This document shows positions 60,537-64,000 of a stretch of DNA of 64,000 nt, in pieces. Position 1 is the first letter of the stretch; each line of letters starts with the position of its first letter. The notes under the pieces were generated by a model, which had not been told where the DNA came from, searched no databases, and was given only the letters and a program-made list of their open reading frames with translations. The stretch is from positions 1 to 64,000 of the forward strand of contig NZ_NSLB01000002.1 of the NCBI RefSeq assembly GCF_002304225.1, given 5' to 3'. The stretch is from Pseudomonas sp. HAR-UPW-AIA-41 (GTDB taxonomy: Bacteria; Pseudomonadota; Gammaproteobacteria; Pseudomonadales; Pseudomonadaceae). Made by a program: the position numbers and the translations under genes.

Positions 60537-62993
60537 ATGAAGAAGCTCAAGCTGGTGATGGTCGGTAACGGGATGGCCGGGGTACGCACCCTGGAAGAGC
60601 TGCTCAAGCTCGCCCCCGACCTGTATGACATCACCGTTTTCGGTGCCGAGCCGCATCCGAACTACAACCGCATCCTGCTCTCGCCGGTGCTGGCCGGCGA
60701 GCAGACCTTCGAGGAAATCGTCCTCAACGACCTCGCCTGGTACCAGGACAACGGCATCGACCTGCGTCTGGGACGCAAGGTCGTGGATATCGACCGGCGC
60801 AAGCGCGTGGTCATCGCCGATGACGGCAGCAGCGCCGAATACGACCGCCTGCTCATCGCCACCGGCTCCAATCCCTTCATCCTGCCGGTACCGGGCAACA
60901 AGCTCGAGGGCGTGATCGGCTACCGCGATATCGCCGACACCGAAATGATGATGGCCACCGCCAAGACCCACAGCCACGCAGTGGTCATCGGTGGCGGCCT
61001 GCTCGGTCTGGAAGCGGCCAACGGCCTGAAGATGCGCGGCATGGACGTGACCGTGGTGCACCTGGCCGACTGGCTGCTGGAACGCCAGCTGGACAAGACC
61101 GCCGGCAAGCTGCTGCAGAGCGCGCTGGAAGCGCGTGGCATCAAGTTCCGCCTGAACACCGTGACCGACGAGCTGATGGACAACGGCGATGGCCGCGTAT
61201 GCGCCGTGCAGTTCAAGGATGGCGACGTGATCCCCGCCGACCTGGTGGTGATGGCCGCCGGTATCCGCCCCAATACCGAACTGGCGGAGAAAGCCGGTAT
61301 TCCGTGCAACCGCGGCATCCTGGTCAACGACACCATGCAGACCTACGACCCGCGCGTGTACTCCATCGGCGAGTGCGCCAACCACCGCGGCATCGCCTAC
61401 GGTCTGGTCGCTCCGCTGTTCGAGCAGGCCAAGGTCTGCGCCAACCACCTGGCCCAGCTCGGCTTCGCCCGCTATCAGGGCTCGGTCACCTCGACCAAGC
61501 TCAAGGTCACCGGCATCGATCTGTTCTCCGCCGGTGACTTCATGGGCGGCGAAGGCACCGAGACCATCACCCTCTCCGACCCCATCGGCGGCGTGTACAA
61601 GAAGCTGGTGATCAAGAACGACATCCTGGTCGGTGGCTGCCTGTATGGCGACACCGCCGATGGCGGCTGGTATTTCCGGCAGATCAAGGAAAACGCCAAC
61701 ATCAGCGAGATCCGCGACCACCTGATGTTCGGTGAAAGCGCCCTTGGCGACGTCGGCCACCAGGGCCAGAGCAGCGCCGCCAACATGCCCGACAGCATGG
61801 AAGTCTGCGGTTGCAACGGCGTGTGCAAGGGCACCATCGTCAAGGCCATTCAGGAGAACGGCCTGTTCAGCGTCGATGACGTGAAAAAGCACACTAAGGC
61901 GGCCAGCTCCTGCGGCTCCTGTGCCGGTCTGGTCGAGCAGATCCTGATCAGCACCGTCGGCGGCGCCGCCGATGTGAAGCCGAAGAGCGAAAAAGCCGTG
62001 TGCGGCTGCACCGAGCTGAACCACGGTCAGGTGCGCAAGCTGATCCGCGAGAAGCACCTGACCAACCTCAGGCAGACCATGAGCGAGCTTGGCTGGACCA
62101 GCCCGGATGGCTGCGCCACCTGCCGCCCGGCGCTGAACTACTACCTGATTTCCACCTGGCCGGGCGAGGCCAAGGACGACCCGCAGTCGCGCCTGATCAA
62201 CGAACGCGCCCACGCCAACATCCAGAAGGACGGCACCTACTCGGTGGTGCCGCGCATGTGGGGCGGCGTGACCAACCCGTCCGAGCTGCGCCGCATTGCC
62301 GACGTGGCCGACAAGTACAACGTGCCGATGGTCAAGGTTACCGGTGGCCAGCGTATCGACCTGCTGGGCATCAAGAAGGAAGACCTGCCGGGCGTGTGGA
62401 AGGATCTGGACATGCCTTCCGGACACGCCTACGGCAAGTCCATCCGTACCGTGAAGACCTGCGTGGGCAGCGAGTTCTGCCGCTTCGGCACGCAGAACTC
62501 CACCCAGTTGGGCATCGACCTAGAGCACGACCTGTTCAACATGTGGTCGCCGCACAAGGTCAAGCTGGCCGTCTCCGGCTGCCCGCGCAACTGCGCCGAG
62601 GCCGGCATCAAGGACGTCGGCATCATCGGCGTGGACTCGGGCTTCGAGATGTACATCGGCGGTAACGGCGGCATCAAGACCGAGGTGGCTGAGTTCTTCG
62701 TCAAGGTGAAAACCGCCGAGGAAGTACGCGAATACAACGCCGCCTTCCTCCAGCTGTACCGCGAGGAAGCCTTCTACCTGGAGCGCACCGTGCACTACAT
62801 GCAGCGCGTCGGCATGGACCACATCAAGAAGGCCGTGCTGGAAGACGAAGCCAACCGCAAGGCCCTGGCTGCCCGCCTGCAATACGCCCTGTCGTTCGAG
62901 CAGGACCCGTGGAAAGAACGCATCGAAACCCCGGTGCTGAAGAAAGAATTCGACCGCATTCCGGTTGTTGCCGTCGAGGAGGCCGCTGTATGA
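60537..62993 (+). CDS. nirB: Assimilatory nitrite reductase (NADH), large subunit
   Basis: 818 residues. N-terminal FAD/NAD Rossmann domains (GNGMAGVRTLEELL at the start; GGGLLGLEAANGL near 152), a BFD-like [2Fe-2S] region with CGCNGVCKGT and SCGSCAGL (about 423-465) and a second Cys cluster, then the sirohaem reductase domain with the 4Fe-4S/sirohaem cysteines C642, C648, C682 and C686 in CVGSEFC and CPRNC. It reduces nitrite to ammonium with NADH in the cytoplasm. It overlaps nirD by four bases. Confidence 0.97.
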   Translation: MKKLKLVMVGNGMAGVRTLEELLKLAPDLYDITVFGAEPHPNYNRILLSPVLAGEQTFEEIVLNDLAWYQDNGIDLRLGRKVVDIDRRKRVVIADDGSSAEYDRLLIATGSNPFILPVPGNKLEGVIGYRDIADTEMMMATAKTHSHAVVIGGGLLGLEAANGLKMRGMDVTVVHLADWLLERQLDKTAGKLLQSALEARGIKFRLNTVTDELMDNGDGRVCAVQFKDGDVIPADLVVMAAGIRPNTELAEKAGIPCNRGILVNDTMQTYDPRVYSIGECANHRGIAYGLVAPLFEQAKVCANHLAQLGFARYQGSVTSTKLKVTGIDLFSAGDFMGGEGTETITLSDPIGGVYKKLVIKNDILVGGCLYGDTADGGWYFRQIKENANISEIRDHLMFGESALGDVGHQGQSSAANMPDSMEVCGCNGVCKGTIVKAIQENGLFSVDDVKKHTKAASSCGSCAGLVEQILISTVGGAADVKPKSEKAVCGCTELNHGQVRKLIREKHLTNLRQTMSELGWTSPDGCATCRPALNYYLISTWPGEAKDDPQSRLINERAHANIQKDGTYSVVPRMWGGVTNPSELRRIADVADKYNVPMVKVTGGQRIDLLGIKKEDLPGVWKDLDMPSGHAYGKSIRTVKTCVGSEFCRFGTQNSTQLGIDLEHDLFNMWSPHKVKLAVSGCPRNCAEAGIKDVGIIGVDSGFEMYIGGNGGIKTEVAEFFVKVKTAEEVREYNAAFLQLYREEAFYLERTVHYMQRVGMDHIKKAVLEDEANRKALAARLQYALSFEQDPWKERIETPVLKKEFDRIPVVAVEEAAV

Positions 62994-63316
62994 ACTGGCT
63001 GGATATCTGTGCCCTGGAAGAGATCAATGTATTGGGCTCCCGAATTGTCAGCGGGCCTAAAGGCGACATCGCGCTTTTCAGGACTTCCGCTGATGAGGTA
63101 TTCGCGCTCGACGACCGCTGCCCGCACAAGGGCGGGCCGCTGTCCCAGGGGCTGATCTATGGCAAGCGTGTGGCCTGCCCGCTGCACAACTGGCAGATCG
63201 ATCTGGAAAGCGGCGAAGCGCTGGCACCTGACGTCGGCTGCTCGCACAAGTACCCGGTAAAGGTGGAAGGCGGCCGCGTGCTGCTGGCCCTCAAGACCCT
63301 CAGCGACTGCGCGTAA
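62990..63316 (+). CDS. nirD: Nitrite reductase small subunit (Rieske-type)
   Basis: 108 residues. Rieske-like fold with CPHKGGPLSQG near residue 42 and CPLHNWQIDL near 62, both keeping the Cys/His pairs; in many NirD proteins these ligands are lost, so this one may bind a [2Fe-2S] cluster. It works with NirB in nitrite reduction. The ATG overlaps the nirB stop (ATGA). Confidence 0.95.
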   Translation: MNWLDICALEEINVLGSRIVSGPKGDIALFRTSADEVFALDDRCPHKGGPLSQGLIYGKRVACPLHNWQIDLESGEALAPDVGCSHKYPVKVEGGRVLLALKTLSDCA

Positions 63317-63416
63317 CGCGGCCAGGGCGTGCAGTGCTGCTGCACTCCCGATTTATGTAAGCGCCACCCGCAATCCGAAGCGATGTGAGGTGGCGGTCTT
63401 CGACAGGAAGCGGGCC

Positions 63417-64000
63417 ATGACAACCCCAGCCACGACTCAAGTCACAGCGTCGACCTGCTGCTATTGCGGCGTAGGTTGTGGCGTTTTGATTGAACATGAC
63501 GGCGCTAGGATTCTCGGAGTCTGTGGTGACCCTGAACATCCGGCCAACTACGGCAAGCTGTGCAGCAAGGGCTCGACCCTGCACCTGACCGGCGACCTCG
63601 ATGCCCGTGCGCTCTACCCCGAACTACGCCTTGGCAAACAACTGGCCCGTGCACGCACCGACTGGGACAGCGCGCTCGACCATGCCGCCAGCGTGTTTGC
63701 CGAGACCATTCGCGAACATGGCCCGGACAGCGTGGCCTTCTACATCTCCGGCCAGTTGCTGACCGAGGACTACTACGCCTTCAACAAGCTGGCACGGGCG
63801 CTGGTCGGTACCAACAATATCGACAGCAACTCGCGCCTGTGTATGAGTTCTGCCGTGGTCGGCTACAAGCGCAGCCTGGGCGCCGATGCACCGCCGTGCA
63901 ACTACGAGGACATCGAGCTCAGTGACTGCCTGCTGATCGCAGGCTCCAACATGGCCTACGCCCACCCGGTGCTGTTCCGCCGCCTGGAAGAAGCCAAGGC
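63417..64000 (+). CDS. Assimilatory nitrate reductase, molybdopterin catalytic subunit (partial)
   Basis: The first 194 residues are visible; the gene runs off the window. An N-terminal [4Fe-4S] motif CCYCGVGCGV (residues 14-23) plus the fourth Cys in GKLCSKG near 48 begins the molybdopterin oxidoreductase domain, with FYISGQLLTEDYYAFNKLARALVGTNNIDSNSRLCMSSA following. It reduces nitrate to nitrite in the cytoplasm, feeding NirBD. It lies 100 bases after nirD in the same transcription unit. Confidence 0.93.
   Translation, partial: MTTPATTQVTASTCCYCGVGCGVLIEHDGARILGVCGDPEHPANYGKLCSKGSTLHLTGDLDARALYPELRLGKQLARARTDWDSALDHAASVFAETIREHGPDSVAFYISGQLLTEDYYAFNKLARALVGTNNIDSNSRLCMSSAVVGYKRSLGADAPPCNYEDIELSDCLLIAGSNMAYAHPVLFRRLEEAK

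Noticed and set aside
60453-62426. 657-codon open frame antisense to nirB
   Set aside because: Mirror frame produced by GC-rich codon use of nirB; the sense strand has all NirB motifs.

Overview
The window is a GC-rich gammaproteobacterial chromosome segment. It is almost certainly from a Pseudomonas of the aeruginosa/mendocina/alcaligenes/stutzeri side of the genus. The evidence is the gene order nitrate transporter - PP2C/kinase - nirB - nirD - nitrate reductase, the deaD / crotonase / class II DAHP synthase neighbourhood, the efp-earP pair with Arg32 in EF-P, and an OmpA-like lipoprotein of LptF type. Only sequence reading was possible; no database was searched.

Layout. 1-880: end of a PepSY-DUF2271 operon with a TTAAG-N6-TTAAG box. 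1009-4686: TetR regulator divergent from an SDR - fold-type III decarboxylase - membrane protein operon. 4810-12299: LysR regulator, a second fold-type III decarboxylase, a complete polar amino acid ABC transporter and a MocR regulator. 12445-23559: housekeeping and envelope genes (OmpA lipoprotein operon, alpha/beta hydrolase, DEAD-box helicase, crotonase, spermidine synthase-like protein, SDR, binding protein, class II DAHP synthase). 23608-29532: TetR/SDR/DsbA-like unit, a MITE-like repeat, then a periplasmic cytochrome operon (beta-helix/cytochrome c fusion, MauG-type peroxidase with an interrupted signal peptide, cytochrome c4-like). 29629-33047: LysR, TauE/SafE permease, efp and earP. 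33186-41916: a 2-aminoethylphosphonate locus with catabolic genes (phnX, phnW, HAD phosphatase) on one strand and, divergently, a LysR regulator plus binding protein, ATPase, double-length permease and EamA protein.

42200-55234 is foreign in character. It is AT-richer, almost every gene points the same way, and each short gene is followed by a 76-99 bp inverted-repeat recombination site. I count 25 attC sites and 25 gene cassettes. No integrase gene is visible in the window, so this is a cluster of attC sites lacking a nearby integrase (CALIN), lying between the phosphonate locus and a tRNA-Ser(GGA). Cassettes encode small membrane or secreted proteins, immunity-like proteins, an ankyrin protein, two PD-(D/E)XK nuclease-like proteins, an FRG-domain protein and, most unexpectedly, a ribosomal protein bS21-like protein. 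Two cassettes are near-copies of an apparently non-coding cassette, two others are diverged protein paralogues, and the distal end is decaying.

55348-64000 returns to core genome: tRNA-Ser, a crotonase, a hotdog thioesterase and the assimilatory nitrate/nitrite cluster. Both transcription units of that cluster carry a sigma-54 type promoter followed by a two-hairpin hexaloop RNA and a terminator, which is the layout of NasT/ANTAR-controlled antitermination. Nitrate import, reduction to nitrite and reduction to ammonium would thus be induced together under nitrogen limitation.
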